DNA of 20,685 nucleotides from Paulinella micropora. Lineage: Eukaryota > Cercozoa > Imbricatea > Euglyphida. The notes under the pieces are model-generated. The model did not search any database. It was not told where the DNA came from and worked only from the letters and a program-made list of their open reading frames with translations. The stretch's first letter is position 1. The number at the start of each line of letters is the position of its first letter. This document shows positions 1-10,515 of the stretch, in pieces. The DNA lies in contig BJOX01000154.1 of NCBI GenBank assembly GCA_009731375.1, positions 507,402-528,086 of the forward strand, given 5' to 3'. A program made the translations under genes and the position numbers.

Positions 1-178
1 CAGCTTGTTTTTCAGTATTATTTGTCCGGATTGGACCTGATGCCATTTTATTCCTGGTCTGTTGCCGTTTTCCTTTTTGGCTTCACTGAGCTAATACAAC
101 GAGACATCATTCTCATTCTTGAGGACTGTGTTTGGTTGTATTACCGACTTTTTACGAGCTATCGTTGGGTGCATTACA
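1..178 (+). mobile_element. LTR fragment (3' part), copy 1
   Basis: This stretch matches 18795-18972 over all 178 bases with no indel and one substitution (t at 170, g at 18964). Identity stops exactly after the shared end gcattaca, a CA end typical of LTRs. The DNA after it (from 179) differs completely from the DNA after copy 2. Copy 1 is therefore a solo LTR or the 3' LTR of an element lying left of the window, not a 5' LTR of the same element type. The left part of this LTR is cut off by the window edge. The 62-codon open frame across it is a by-product and not a gene. Confidence 0.8.
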
Positions 179-325
179 CGGGTCCGGTGCCCGGATCCAA
201 ACAACAACAGTGAAATCAAAAGGAAAAACTAAAACAAATATTCAACAGAATGATCCAGGAAAGAATAAAATAACAATAGCTAGGCCTGAATACAAGAGTG
301 CACTACCCTGAAACGAAGCAATATC

Positions 326-1265
326 TTAAATCAATATCAATATTTCAAAATTTAATATTAATATTGATCAAAAATCAATATTAATTTTGATGAAAATATT
401 GATTTTATAAGCTTTTATACAGAAGATTTTGCTGCTAGGCCAGTACTTAGGCCGGAAGTGAAGCCTAAAAAAACTCACCTAGTGGCACCGGATACCTTAA
501 ATTCAGCTTTCAATATTTTTTAAAACAAAAAATCAATATTTTTTTAACAAAAAGCAATATTTTTTTTGGAAAAATCAAATTTTTTTTATGAATATTGATT
601 GATCCTTTTTTCAGTATTTCTCATTGGTGGCCAGGCATCAGTCAGTTTTAATTCACATTAATATTTTTAAAAATTAAAATATTACTTTTTTGCAATATTA
701 ATATTGCATCAATTTCACTTTTTTCAATATGAATATTGATTCTATATAATATTAATTTTGCTTTTTTTCAATATTAATATTGTATCGATGTCAATATTAA
801 TATTACTTTTTAGCAATATTAATATTGCATCAATTTCAATATTTATATTGTATCAATTTCAATATTTTCAATATTAATATTGCTTTTTGGCAATATTACT
901 ATTGTTTTCTTTCAATATTAATATTACGTACATTTTAATATTAATATTGTTTTTTTGGCAATATTAATATTACATAATTTCAATATTAATATTGTTTTTT
1001 TGCAATAATAATATTGCATGCATTTCAATATTAATATTGCTTTTTGGCAATATTAATATTGCACACATTTCCATATTACTCTTGCTTTTTTGCAATATTA
1101 ATATTGCGTACATTTCAATATTAACATTGACTTTTTGTAATGATAATATTGCATACAATTCAATATTAATATTGCTTTTTGACAATATTAATATTGCACA
1201 ATTTCAATATTATTTTAGCAATATTAACATTACACACATTTCCATATTAATATTCCTTTTTCGGT
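326..1265. repeat. AT-rich satellite of palindromes, 45-bp double unit
   Basis: The motif CAATATTAATATTG is its own reverse complement. I find ten perfect copies, starting at 693, 769, 814, 869, 981, 1026, 1048, 1093, 1161 and 1183, with many one- or two-base variants between them. Spacing alternates near 22 and 23 bases, giving a 45-bp double unit with two spacer types (about cttttTgg and cacacattt). The left part, 326-690, is more degenerate. Because 45 is a multiple of three and the array is nearly strand-symmetric, it yields long repetitive open frames on both strands (970-1185 minus and 992-1267 plus). These should not be called genes. Confidence 0.85.
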
Positions 1266-1328
1266 AAAATATTTAAATTAGGATCCTACTTTCGCTGTTC
1301 GTTAACAGCAACATTTTTATTTAATATC

Positions 1329-3254
1329 TTAACCCGTCTGACCACCACGCTCCCCCCGCTCAATCGTTACCTGCATCACAGAACCATCCATGGCAATTCC
1401 ATGAGTCGAGCCCTGACCACCGTGAGAAGGGTTACCTGTGGGTTTTGCCTTGACTCCCAGCCTTCTTGGCTTAGTCCTCCTCTGCATAATCGGCGCTGTC
1501 AAACTCATCGCCCCTTGAGTCACACACAAGAAGGTGGCCGGCCGCTCAAGAAAGCCAAGGTTGCGGCAGCTTCCAAGGAGGTGTCGGAGGAGACGGCGGT
1601 GGAAATCTCCGAGGTGGAGGATGAAACTTTGACTGGTAAGTGCCAGCCGGGGGACGACTGTGGGATGGGGGATGGGGGTTCGTCTGTGGACACTGATGGT
1701 GATTGCCATTTCTTCAGCCGCTTCTTGCCCCGGAAGCCGCCTCCCCCTCCACAGCCTCCGCTCCCTCCGCGGCCCCCGCGGCCACCGCCCCCAGCTCCCC
1801 GCAAGGACTTGGCCCCTTCATCGAACTGCATCAATCGACTTTTGACCAGACGCCGCACCCTCTGATCCTCGATATGCAGCTTGCCCTTATTGCGGATGGC
1901 CCTGACCACCTCCAAAATCGAGGCGCCATCGTTAGCGGATTCCAATATACCCTCTAGGACCCTCCAATCTTTGTCCTTGTCGGAGTGAAGGCCAGAGCAA
2001 TCCTCCTTCTTCGGGCACATGTAGCCCTTGAAGTAGTAGTCCCAGCAAAGCCTACGACCCTGGGTATGAGAGGGAGTGGCACCCTTGGGCTTGATGCTGG
2101 AAGGGGGAGGAATATGCTCATCGCTTACTTCCTCCTCCTCTTCCTCCTCCTCTTTCTCCTCCTCGACCTCTTTTTTGCTCTGCCTGCCATAACCCCCCTT
2201 GGGAGTCTTAGCAATACGGCGTCTACTGGCCCCTTCACAGACTGGATGGCGAGCACCTTTCCACCCTGCTTATCCTCCAGCTGGCTCCTTGCCACCGCCA
2301 CCAACGCCTTCGTAAGCCCACTCGATGTGACAACCAAATCCTCCCATGCCCTTTCGGCAATTAGGAGATCCTTCCACATCTCCCTTTCGGACTTGTACCC
2401 GTCAGCAAAATTCTTCCATGCCGACGATTGATCCTTCGTGAAGTCGACATTGTCCTGGATCATTGCCGTCCACCTGTTACCCGGCCAACCATTCACAATG
2501 GCCCGGTAAACGCACGGGTCGTGCTGATAGATCCTTGCCAGCACGTGTCGGTACGTCGGACGAACCGTTTGAGGCTCATGAAGAACGCGCTGTCCTTCTT
2601 CAGCTTCTCCAGTTCCGCCCGGAATTCCCCCGAGATCCTGACTGATTTCTTGTTTGTAAACGCCAACGCATTCCCAACCACCGTGGAAATTTGCCCCGTT
2701 AGCATAACTTCACTAGTCAAGCCTCCCAATGACTCCCGAAAATCACGAGCAAGGCAATGAGCGAATGCATCATCGCGTGTGTCTTGGACAACTTAATGGA
2801 CCCCGTTTCCCCCATACACATCGCGATCTTGCATCTCCTTGTTCATCCCCTTCTGGATATTATCAACCGTAAAGTTCTCCATAAGATCCTTATCCGTGCA
2901 CTTACGGAGGATATCCACCAAGGTCATCGGCGGCGACTCAAAATTATTCTCTTTCCACAACTGACAGAGAACATTGATCGCCTTACGTAACCATGGCGAG
3001 CCCATATAGGACAAACAGTTCACCTGCCGGGTAAACCATATCACCTGCCTCTTTTCTCATTTCGATCCCGGCTGGAAAGCAACAGAATTAAACTTGTCGA
3101 GGAACTGGACAAAGTATTCCAAAAATTCATGCTGCTCCGTGGATCCTACTATGTAGTCCGACGCTACATATAGTAGAAAATCCCCAACAGCCTTCCCCAG
3201 CAACGGCTGAACACAAGAATCCTTGTAAGGATCGTATGTCGCCCCTGTTGCCAT
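1329..3254 (-). pseudogene. Broken gene with CCCH zinc finger, possibly gag/nucleocapsid-like
   Basis: I do not recognise the family. Reading starts at the ATG at 3254-3252. One frame runs to about 2495 but is interrupted by TGA at 3057-3059 and TAA at 2793-2795; the reading after each stop still looks coding. A frameshift near 2500-2560 moves into the frame read from 2544, another near 2200-2290 moves into the frame that ends at 1520, and a last one near 1530-1560 leads to a Gly/Arg/Lys-rich tail ending at 1329. The N-terminal two thirds look helical. A Glu-rich stretch (about 2105-2170) precedes a CX9CX5CX3H zinc finger at 1985-2047. A Gly/Arg-rich and Ser/Pro-rich tail follows. A nucleic-acid-binding structural protein of a retroelement or virus is plausible: CCCH fingers occur in some gag proteins and in some viral transcription cofactors. 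The role is inference; the breaks are seen. Confidence 0.6.
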
Positions 3255-4459
3255 GATAACCTCCTAGGTGTCAAGGACCAAGTTTCGAGATCAGGGTCCT
3301 TCCCTATAGATCCCCAAAACCTTCCTTACAACCTACAGTTTCCCCTTCAAAAGACGACTGAAAGCACTATCTCACACGACCAGTACAGAGTACTGATCGT
3401 CGAGAAGCTACTTGACACCCTCACCAAGACACGGCCAGCAACAGTGACTGAGCTTGTTCCCAGAGAGTGTGTCATCAAATTCCGAATTCTATGAGTTCGA
3501 AAAAAGGCAAAGTGACTCCAAATGTAACAAGACACTTGGTCTTTCCCTTACGAGCTCAAAGGAAAAGAATTTAATAATAGAACACAACTGGTTCAAGGCT
3601 AACCTCCACTTCTAATAAAGAAAGGGAAGCCAGAATTGAACCCAAACAACAAGCCAGAGTGAAAACCCCGCAAGAAACGGAGTGTCCCTATGACTGTGTC
3701 AAAACTGACAAGATGCGTTTGTCCGCCACTTGCACAAATGTAAAAACATACCAAAAAAATAATCCATAAGTGTCATTTCCCTTATTTAGCCATAATTCCC
3801 AGTTATGGGAAAAAAGCGGCTGAATACCACGGAATTTCCGTACCATTTTCCCTTATACAACAAACGGTTACTGCATTTGTTCCTATCAAAACTAATAGCA
3901 AAATAACGATGTAGTATACCGTAGGTGTTACAATTAGTAACTTGTTTTTGTTTTTAAAGCAACTTTTTTTAATAAGTCTTTTTTGTTATGTGTTTTTTCC
4001 CTCCACTAATGATAATTTTTTTGAACATTAAATTAGAATTTATGAATAAACCATCGGTTCCGCCAAAAATGACTAGTCCCTTTAATTTTGCATCATTTTT
4101 CCTAGGCAAACTTGAGGCAAATATGAGGGAAAATACTTATTTTATGTGTGTATTTTGATTATTTATGGAAATAAATATTTTCAACTAATAATAACATGTG
4201 TTTTCAAGTGGCTGGGGCCACCGAAGAGGCAAAATTAGCATGAATTATGAGATAAAATTTTTTGCCTCTTTAATATTTTCTTCTATTCACATACTTTTTG
4301 CATGGACTTTAACGTAATAGGTAAGTGACTTTTTTGACATATTTTTTCGAACTGAAGTCTGACTCAGCGGCTGCGCTTAGGGAGACTGTTAAAATGACAA
4401 AGCATGCCTTGACCCAGTCTGGAGGGGCGAAAAAGTATAACTAAAATTAAAGAAGTAAA
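3255..4459. other. AT-rich stretch, no gene seen
   Basis: I see no convincing coding signal, splice pattern or repeat array. The right half (from about 3740) is AT-rich with many stops in all frames. The left edge is the 5' flank of the minus-strand pseudogene that starts at 3254, so its former promoter would lie here, but I find no clear TATA box placed for it. Confidence 0.5.
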
Positions 4460-4935
4460 TTAACAACGCTCAATTTGATGCAAAAAGTACTTTTGGAAAA
4501 CATTGTATATTTTCAAAATGGATGCTGACTCTAAAGTAATTACTCTGAAGACTGTAGAGGCTGCTTCAGAAGCAGGACTTTTGTTCATTACCACATGGTA
4601 TTTGTCGTGGCACTCGACTGAGCAAAAGGATTCCTCCGCAAACAAGCCATCGCCCTTGTCGCATGGACCTTCGTCTCTGCTACAGAGGAAATCTCAGGTC
4701 TCAACCTCATCCTCCCTACTCTCCAGCTAGCGGCTGGTCTTGTGTGGCACTTAAAGTTTATGCACCAAACTGTTGCACATCCCGCAGGTAGCATAAGCTT
4801 CCTCCTCCTAGTCGAAAGGAGTCTCGCGCACAGCGCAGGTGCCGATGGTTTCTGATTTGTTGCCTCCAACGAAGCAATGCTTTTCAAGGGTCTCGTCGAC
4901 CTTCCCGTCGTCTCAATCTGTGTCTTCTTCTTCCT
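4460..4935 (-). pseudogene. Degenerate cysteine-rich, zinc-finger-like fragment
   Basis: A minus-strand reading from about 4935 down to 4460 carries regularly spaced Cys and His: a CGMC pair with a VH soon after (about 4755-4785), a possible CH in a neighbouring frame, and an FCSVEC motif near 4600. This spacing resembles PHD or MYND-type zinc folds, but no complete consensus is present. The main frame has at least four stops between 4590 and 4830, and a neighbouring frame stays open over part of it, so frameshifts are also likely. It lies just left of the N gap at 4943-4952 and may continue into it. Assignment to a named domain is not secure. Confidence 0.35.
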
Positions 4936-4942
4936 TTGCTGG

Positions 4943-4952
4943 NNNNNNNNNN
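4943..4952. other. Assembly gap (10 N)
   Basis: Ten N bases separate the cysteine-rich fragment from the 3' end of the spliced pseudogene at 4983-7490. True length is unknown. Confidence 0.99.
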
Positions 4953-4982
4953 CAAAAAACTGCGGACACGTTCATTTGCATT

Positions 4983-7490
4983 TTAAACTTGGCCAGGATC
5001 AATGTCCACACTGGTACCGGTGACAATCATCTTGGCTTCTAGTGCGCCGATGACTCCCGAGCCAGAACGGGGAAAGAACGTCCGAGAGGATCATGCGAGA
5101 GAGCTCGGTTGGTTTCTCGAACACGTTTACACGTTCGTCCTGATTCTCAACTACTTTCTGTTTCTTGGATGAGGCGGCTACCGAGTAAACGTTGTGACGT
5201 TCAAGCGGGTTCTTGGAAAGGTTGAGTTCAAAATGGGTCTGGGAGGGGTAAAACCCAACCATGATGCACTCAACCGCCTTGATCCACTTCTGGACGTGTC
5301 CATGCCCTCCAACGTACTAGAACAAAGGCTCGATGGTTCCGTAAGAACACGCGCCCAAAAAGTCGACCAAGAAGTTGTACTGAGACTGATGGTGATGGAA
5401 ATGACGATCCGCTTTTCAGGTTTGCCGACAACAGCAAACTGGTTGAGGAGGTTTAGGACCTTGTTCTTGTTGATTACAGTAGTGTCGGCAACAAGGGAGG
5501 TCCGCGTAGAGCAAATCTGAAACACAAAAGCACACACACAAAAACACACAAGGAATGTTGACTCCTTGAAAAACACAAAACAAAATATTCTATATTTTCG
5601 ATTGAGAGAAAAGATGAAGGATCAAACTTGCCCTCGAGAAGCATTTCGTTGGTGACAATCTTGAACACGTCCTGCTGCAAAATCGTCGCGTCACCAAAAT
5701 TTTAAATGGATCTGCTTGTCTTCAGGAACTGCCTATTTGTTACAGTATATATATATATATATATATGATATAATATATATATGTATATATATATATATAT
5801 GTGTGTGTGTGTACGATCCTCGAACGAAAAAGAAAGATTAAAGAAAACGGGTCTCAAAGCCTCGTCCTCTTTCACATCTTCGCCAGATGTTACACCTGAG
5901 GCACGTTTGAGCGTGGCCTTGACCCAGAGCTTGATGGCAGATTCCAGATTTGTAGGGAGAGTGCGATCGTTCTTTTTCCTTGCGTAGAGGATGTCAACGG
6001 TGCGAGTAATGATTTCCCTGCCAACTGAGGCGTCAAGCTGAATGACGAATCCGATGAGGCCCTGCCAGTCTTTTGAGACGTAAACACCAGTGATGTTGAA
6101 AACGCCCATTTCGTTAGCAAGTGCAAGGATCATGTCCTGCAGCGAAATCAGGCAGACATACTTCCGCTGCGCCAGGAAGAACCTCTTCATGAAGGGACTT
6201 ACTTCGCCGAGCTTGAAATCCTTGAGGCTCTTAATTAAATCTTTCATTTCTGCGACAAGACCAGGCTTGTCCTTGCGAATCCAGTGAAGTTCGTTCATGG
6301 TGTCGATGATTGCTTTCTTCTTGGGAATGTCAGGGCGAACGCCGCCAGGAAAAAGAAGCTGCAACAAGCACTTCCAAAGCTCACCAGTGTTTGAATTCAA
6401 AGCGAAGTAAGTCACATGGAACTAAAAGTCAGCATGGGGATGTTGTGCGAAAGGGCAAAATTCATCTTCCATTCGGCAGAAACTTGTTGACTGATGCAAC
6501 GGACTGTTCCCAATTCGCAAGACGCGCCAGCGAAACCTTGATTATGAGCAGAAATGCAGTTTTCACCAAATGAGTTGGAAAGATGGGCGTCCACAACAAA
6601 ATTCTCGAAGGCTCCAAGAAAACTGAGAGATTGACGGCCTTCGTCGTTCCAACGAACAAACGAAGGGCTTGAAGGTGGATGTTGTGGAATGATTATCGGG
6701 TTCTGAGGTTCGGCAGTGTAAAGGCGCTGCATGGCATGGCTGGAATGAAACCCGATGATCGCTTGGAGGGGAAACTTTCCAGTCTGGATGGCCTGCCGAA
6801 GAAAGACCTTGATCTTGCCCTGTGCTTCGATTGGCAGACTGGTGAAGTCCATCATTTCCCTGACACTGTCCTTTTCAACCAACCCAGCCGATTTCCACGT
6901 CTGAAAATCTGGCAAGGTTTTGCGATCAACGAAAGGAGGTGGGACCAAGATGGAATTGTTAGCCTCATCGAGCCCCAAGTCTTCCGAATTCACAGAGTCG
7001 CTAGCATCTTCCAACCACGTGCACCCGATCCACTCAATCTCAGAGTCTTGTTGGGGTCCTGGGATTTACGAAAATTTTCTATCAACGTGACGATGCGGTC
7101 CTCTTCGAGCTCACGATCGCTGACTCCCCTGTGAGTTTTGGTGGCGATAGCATCAGGAATGGCCTCCACATTGAGGAAGATCAAGTTGGGAAGGGCCTTG
7201 TTAGCTTCCTTCACCCTTTCTTTGGTGCCTGCAGAAAAAAACAAACAAAAATATGCCTTTTTTTTACATCAGAAGACAGAAAAAGGTGGATGACCCTTGA
7301 TGTACTCATTCTTCTCAGCCGCCTGCTTTTTGGCATCGCTGACAATTTCTTACCCCTTCATTTTGCGCTTCTTCTCTGCTGGTTTGGGGTGTTCAGGTGA
7401 AGCCTCAGGTTTGCGCTTGGCAGATGTTTCCGGGGTGGCGCCCGGTTGCGATGCAGGCGTCGCTGAAGACTGAGCAACGACAGCAGGCAT
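4983..7490 (-). pseudogene. Broken spliced orphan gene with N-terminal nuclear localisation signal
   Basis: The family is not recognised. The start is the ATG at 7490-7488. The first about 46 codons are rich in Ala, Pro and Ser and hold a basic cluster (KKRK), as in a disordered tail with a nuclear localisation signal. Splice signs on the minus strand are an acceptor at 7229-7230 (pyrimidine tract then cag), a donor at 5895 (CTCAG|GTGTA), an acceptor near 5711, and an acceptor at 5517-5518 (tgtttcag). The central exons (about 5895-7228) encode a helical, soluble-looking protein. Breaks are an in-frame TAA at 7350-7352, frameshifts near 7035 and 6420, another shift near 5405, TAG at 5317-5319, and a shift near 5070 before the likely stop at 4983-4985. 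Total length would be roughly 600-700 residues. A nucleoprotein or capsid-like product of viral origin is one option, unproved; a decayed host gene is another. Confidence 0.55.
5746..5813. repeat. (TA)n-(TG)n microsatellite inside a predicted intron
   Basis: TA dinucleotides run for about 55 bases with small breaks, followed by a TG run ending at 5812. It lies between the predicted donor at 5895 and the acceptor near 5711 of the minus-strand pseudogene, which supports reading this piece as intron. The His-Thr and Ile-Tyr repeats translated from it are not protein. Confidence 0.9.
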
Positions 7491-7582
7491 TTGTTGCTTT
7501 ATTTGAAAGAGCCTGGTATTTTAATTTCTCTGTCCTTTCTTTTATATCCACTTCCAATACGATGTAATGTTTTTTGTTGCAG

Positions 7583-8461
7583 AATTGGACCGCTCCAGAA
7601 AGCTACCGCATGTCAACTGGTTCACAGACAAGATTCGCGAGGATGTTCGGACTCCTTTAGCTGCCAAGTATTGTACTGATGAGGAGCTAGGATGGTTCAA
7701 GGATATTCTCAAATATTCCGAGCTTACCAGGATTTTTTGGGATTGAAAAGACTGTGCGGGTTGTTTGCCGGGTCGCCCCGGCCACTTTCAGATGGCAGAC
7801 AAGTCTGGACATTTGTGGAAAGCTCAATTTCGAGTACTTGGCGACTTGTCCCGGGATGTGTGGGGAGTGTCGGCTGATCGGGAAGCGGTACAGGAAGATG
7901 TGGAGAAGTTGTCTGATGGGGAGAGAAATGGGCGCCTAGGACCTCCTTTGTCAATGAAGGTTCTGCACCTATGCATTCCCGCTAGTACGGTGCCCAGTTG
8001 CTTGATGAGGACGCCAAAAGGGCCCACGATTTCCATGAGACTCAGGAAAATCGATTTCCCGCACCTTATTTGAATGTTGCTGCTATTTTGGCAAGAGATC
8101 CCACTGCTGTTGGTTTAAAAATGCTTCAGTGAAAGAGTTAAAATCTTGGTTGAAGAAAAAGATCAGAGAAGGAGCGAGTCAAAACAACTTCTAATTCATC
8201 GCGTGCTTTCATATTTCGATGATAATGCTGAGCAGGAACTTATTCGCGAACAAGGTGATGCGGCCGCGGGACCCAGGAGAAAGAGGAGGAAAGTGTGCCC
8301 CTCACTTGATCAATCCCAACAGTCTTTTTCAGAGTCAAGCTCGGATGATGATGTCCCACTGCTTGCGTGCAATGTATTTCAGAGAAAGCGTGCTCATTCT
8401 GCTCGACCTCATCGACGATGAACGGGATACACTCCAGACTCAGCTCGACAGTGAACGAGAC

Positions 8462-8495
<34 letters not shown>

Positions 8496-8590
8496 NNNNN
8501 NNNNNAGGGCGAGACCGCGCTTCCTCTCAGTCCAGTACAGAGGACGAGTTCATGAAATATTTGGAGGCGGGCGGGTATGATGACTTTTAA
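7583..8590 (+). pseudogene. Broken orphan gene with basic nuclear localisation motif
   Basis: The family is not recognised. A splice acceptor (tttttgttgcag) ends at 7582, so an upstream exon is missing or unidentified. One frame runs from 7583 to about 7945 with a single in-frame TGA at 7744-7746; codons after it remain coding-like. A frameshift near 7945 leads to a frame with TAG just before 7986, which then stays open to TGA near 8132. A further shift leads to the frame read from about 8146 to 8421, which holds the basic motif PRRKRRKV and a Ser/Asp-rich acidic stretch. After a poly-C run and gap, a short frame ends in an acidic, aromatic tail at 8588-8590. The product looks like a helical protein with a nuclear localisation signal and an acidic Ser-rich tail. 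It lies head-to-head with the minus-strand gene starting at 7490. Confidence 0.5.
8463..8505. repeat. Poly-C run (33 bases) followed by 10-N gap
   Basis: 33 consecutive C at 8463-8495 run straight into N at 8496-8505. The true length of the run and the missing sequence are unknown. Proline repeats translated from it are not trustworthy. Confidence 0.95.
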
Positions 8591-9264
8591 GACCCTGCCA
8601 ATAAGGTTTGTATATATCTTAGACACTTTCTTCGACCACTTCACTCTGAGCCGATATATCTTAACACCACAAAAAGTCCACTGAGGACAACCAAAACGAA
8701 ACAAAAACCTAGACTGGCAAAGCGCCTTTTCATTCCAACAAATGGACAGGGCTATTAGCAGGTTGTTATCCGCATCAAGCTGGCAATCTGGTAATAGCCG
8801 CCGCCCGCCCCAGGATCAGCAGGATCCTCGCAAAGGTGCACAGCACAGATCAGAACGAAGAATGTTGTAACTCCTCACAATAGCATGGCAAGGGTCCGAC
8901 TGGCATCAGGGGGAGGGGAAGGTGTAGAGCGAAATTCAAAATTCAAATTTGAAATAAAAATAGAAGTCAAATTCCGAGCAAATTTCGCACAAATTCCGAA
9001 ACCAAAACTCTCATTCAGAGTAACGCCAACATTTAAACTTGTCTCTTTCAATCGTCCGTACGATCCTAACTTTGAAGAAGGAGGGGAAGCCATCAACCTC
9101 TAGCCGCAAAGCTCGACAGCCTCCATATTCCTCACCACTTAGGCCTCACATTTACCTCTCTACTCCTAATAAATGTGAGTTATCGGATAAACTTGGGCCG
9201 GAGAGGGGGGATTGTAGGCGCAGATACTCTCGGTAAATATGCACTACTTGAATAATATTACCCC
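8591..9264. other. Intergenic, no gene seen
   Basis: I see no splice-linked exon or recognisable domain. Around 8930-9000 the text is rich in short AAATTC/AAATTT motifs, which keep a short frame (8885-9103) open by composition. I do not call it a gene. Confidence 0.45.
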
Positions 9265-9672
9265 TGTCACGACCCAGACACTGACAAAGAGGAAGTTACT
9301 GAGGCTATAATATTAATAATAACCCTCTTAACCTGGTAACGATAATATTACTATTAATATTAGTGACAGTTACACTTTTTAGACCAGAATATATTACTAT
9401 GATCGTTAGGCCGGACCACGGGAATAGGCAGGTGTTTGGCTTGGTTGTTTTTGGCTCCGCTAGCTAGTCTCCCAAATTTTCCACCATCTTTTATCCTTAT
9501 TTATATAAGAACAGAGGATTGGGTTACTAGCGGAGTGGATTGAATTGGTTGTATTAAAGAAGAGGCATCAATAAATATATTCTTTTCGACCAGAACCGGC
9601 AAAACCTTGCCGTCAAGTTTTTCTCATCTATGTGAGGCGGCGACATTTTCGACCCGGCAAAAAGAGCTCATT
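9265..9672 (+). mobile_element. Candidate solo LTR (weak)
   Basis: The piece begins with TGTCACGACCC, a start often seen in Gypsy-type LTRs. It has a TATA-like TATATAA at 9502-9508 and an AATAAA at 9570-9575, about 65 bases apart, as expected for promoter and polyadenylation signal in one LTR. I could not fix the right end, find a second copy, or find a target-site duplication. The end given is a guess. Confidence 0.25.
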
Positions 9673-9761
9673 ATTGTGTGCAACCGGAAACATACCATTC
9701 TGTCTCTTCGTCTTCCCATTCCGAGGCACCTGAAGTTTCTTGGTGGCAACAGCTACTCTTT

Positions 9762-10192
9762 TCCACTGAACGACTTTTAATGTTTGAAGAGCTTGCTTTT
9801 CGTCGAGCTGAAAGGGAGCATGTTCTCCATCTACTCCTTCTCCACACGACTGCAAAGCCAGTCACCGGCAACGAATTGTCAATGATAACAACGGCATCGA
9901 CAACAGCAGCAGCCACAGCAACAGCAACAACAGCAACAATAACAACAATGTTGCTGTTGCTGTTGCTGCTGTTGTTGTTGATCTTGTTGTTGCTGTTTTG
10001 GTTGTTGTTGTTGTTGTTGTTGTTGTTGATCAATCAGTGTTTTTGTTGTGACACACAAAACTTCAATTTCTTTCTATTTTCAATGTTTGTCGTTTTTGTC
10101 GCTGTCTGTCAGTGTTGTCCTTGTTGTTCTCCACTGTACGACTTTTAATATTGAAGAACGCTTGCTTTTCGTAGAGCTGAAAAGGAAGCATG
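9762..10192. repeat. Imperfect 61/63-bp direct repeat around a CAA/TTG array
   Basis: 9762-9822 and 10130-10192 align from tccactg to gcatg with roughly 85 percent identity by eye and a few one-base indels. The copies lie 368 bases apart and flank the CAG/CAA-TTG array at 9901-10028. This looks like a segmental duplication or two diverged copies of a repeat family. Confidence 0.7.
9901..10028. repeat. CAA/CAG array facing TTG/CTG array (inverted)
   Basis: Left arm 9901 to about 9948 consists of CAA and CAG triplets; right arm about 9949-10028 of TTG and CTG triplets. The arms are reverse complements of each other apart from small breaks, so either strand could fold into a hairpin. Poly-Leu, poly-Asn and poly-Thr frames here are by-products. 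Confidence 0.85.
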
Positions 10193-10515
10193 CAACTAGG
10201 CGAACATAAGTAAAAACAGGGGTGAACAAAGAGAGAAAGATAGCAGACTACAGGGAGAAGTGTGGGAGGTCAAATAAAGCAAAATGAAAATATGAGTTCA
10301 AAAATGGATTTGAACAGAAGAAGGGGAAGAGGAGAAAAAATAACAGAATGCAGAAAGGGAGCGGGGAACAAAGAAAAACGAAAGAGAAGGCAAATCAAAG
10401 GGAGGTAAAAATTGGAACAATGAAGGCAAGAGAGAGAATAAAGGAGGGGAATGGAACAGAAAGAGAAAAGAGAATGACAAGTAAGAATTAATGAAGGAAG
10501 AAGGGTAGGTTAAAG

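Noticed and set aside
326-1265. CRISPR-like array
   Set aside because: The repeat is a short AT palindrome with short, non-unique spacers, in a eukaryotic setting.
970-1267. Overlapping open frames on both strands with 15-residue repeats
   Set aside because: They come from the 45-bp palindromic satellite, whose period is a multiple of three and which is nearly the same on both strands.
1401-2431. Plus-strand frames with Pro-rich and Leu-rich products
   Set aside because: They are antisense to the minus-strand pseudogene with the CCCH finger; the Pro- and Leu-rich text mirrors Gly/Arg- and Glu-rich coding tracts.
3347-3535. 62-codon minus-strand frame upstream of the CCCH pseudogene
   Set aside because: No recognisable feature and no splice link to the gene starting at 3254.
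7350-7353. GTAAGA after codon 46 of the minus-strand gene as the intron 1 donor
   Set aside because: Joining it to the acceptor at 7229-7230 leads quickly to a stop, whereas a weaker donor further on keeps the downstream frame; the TAA is therefore read as a mutation.
1329-8590. Sequencing error as the sole cause of all frameshifts
   Set aside because: A 373-codon frame, a 309-codon frame and a five-exon frame are intact in the same window, and the two LTR pieces show no indel; error alone would have to be very uneven. It cannot be excluded at single sites.
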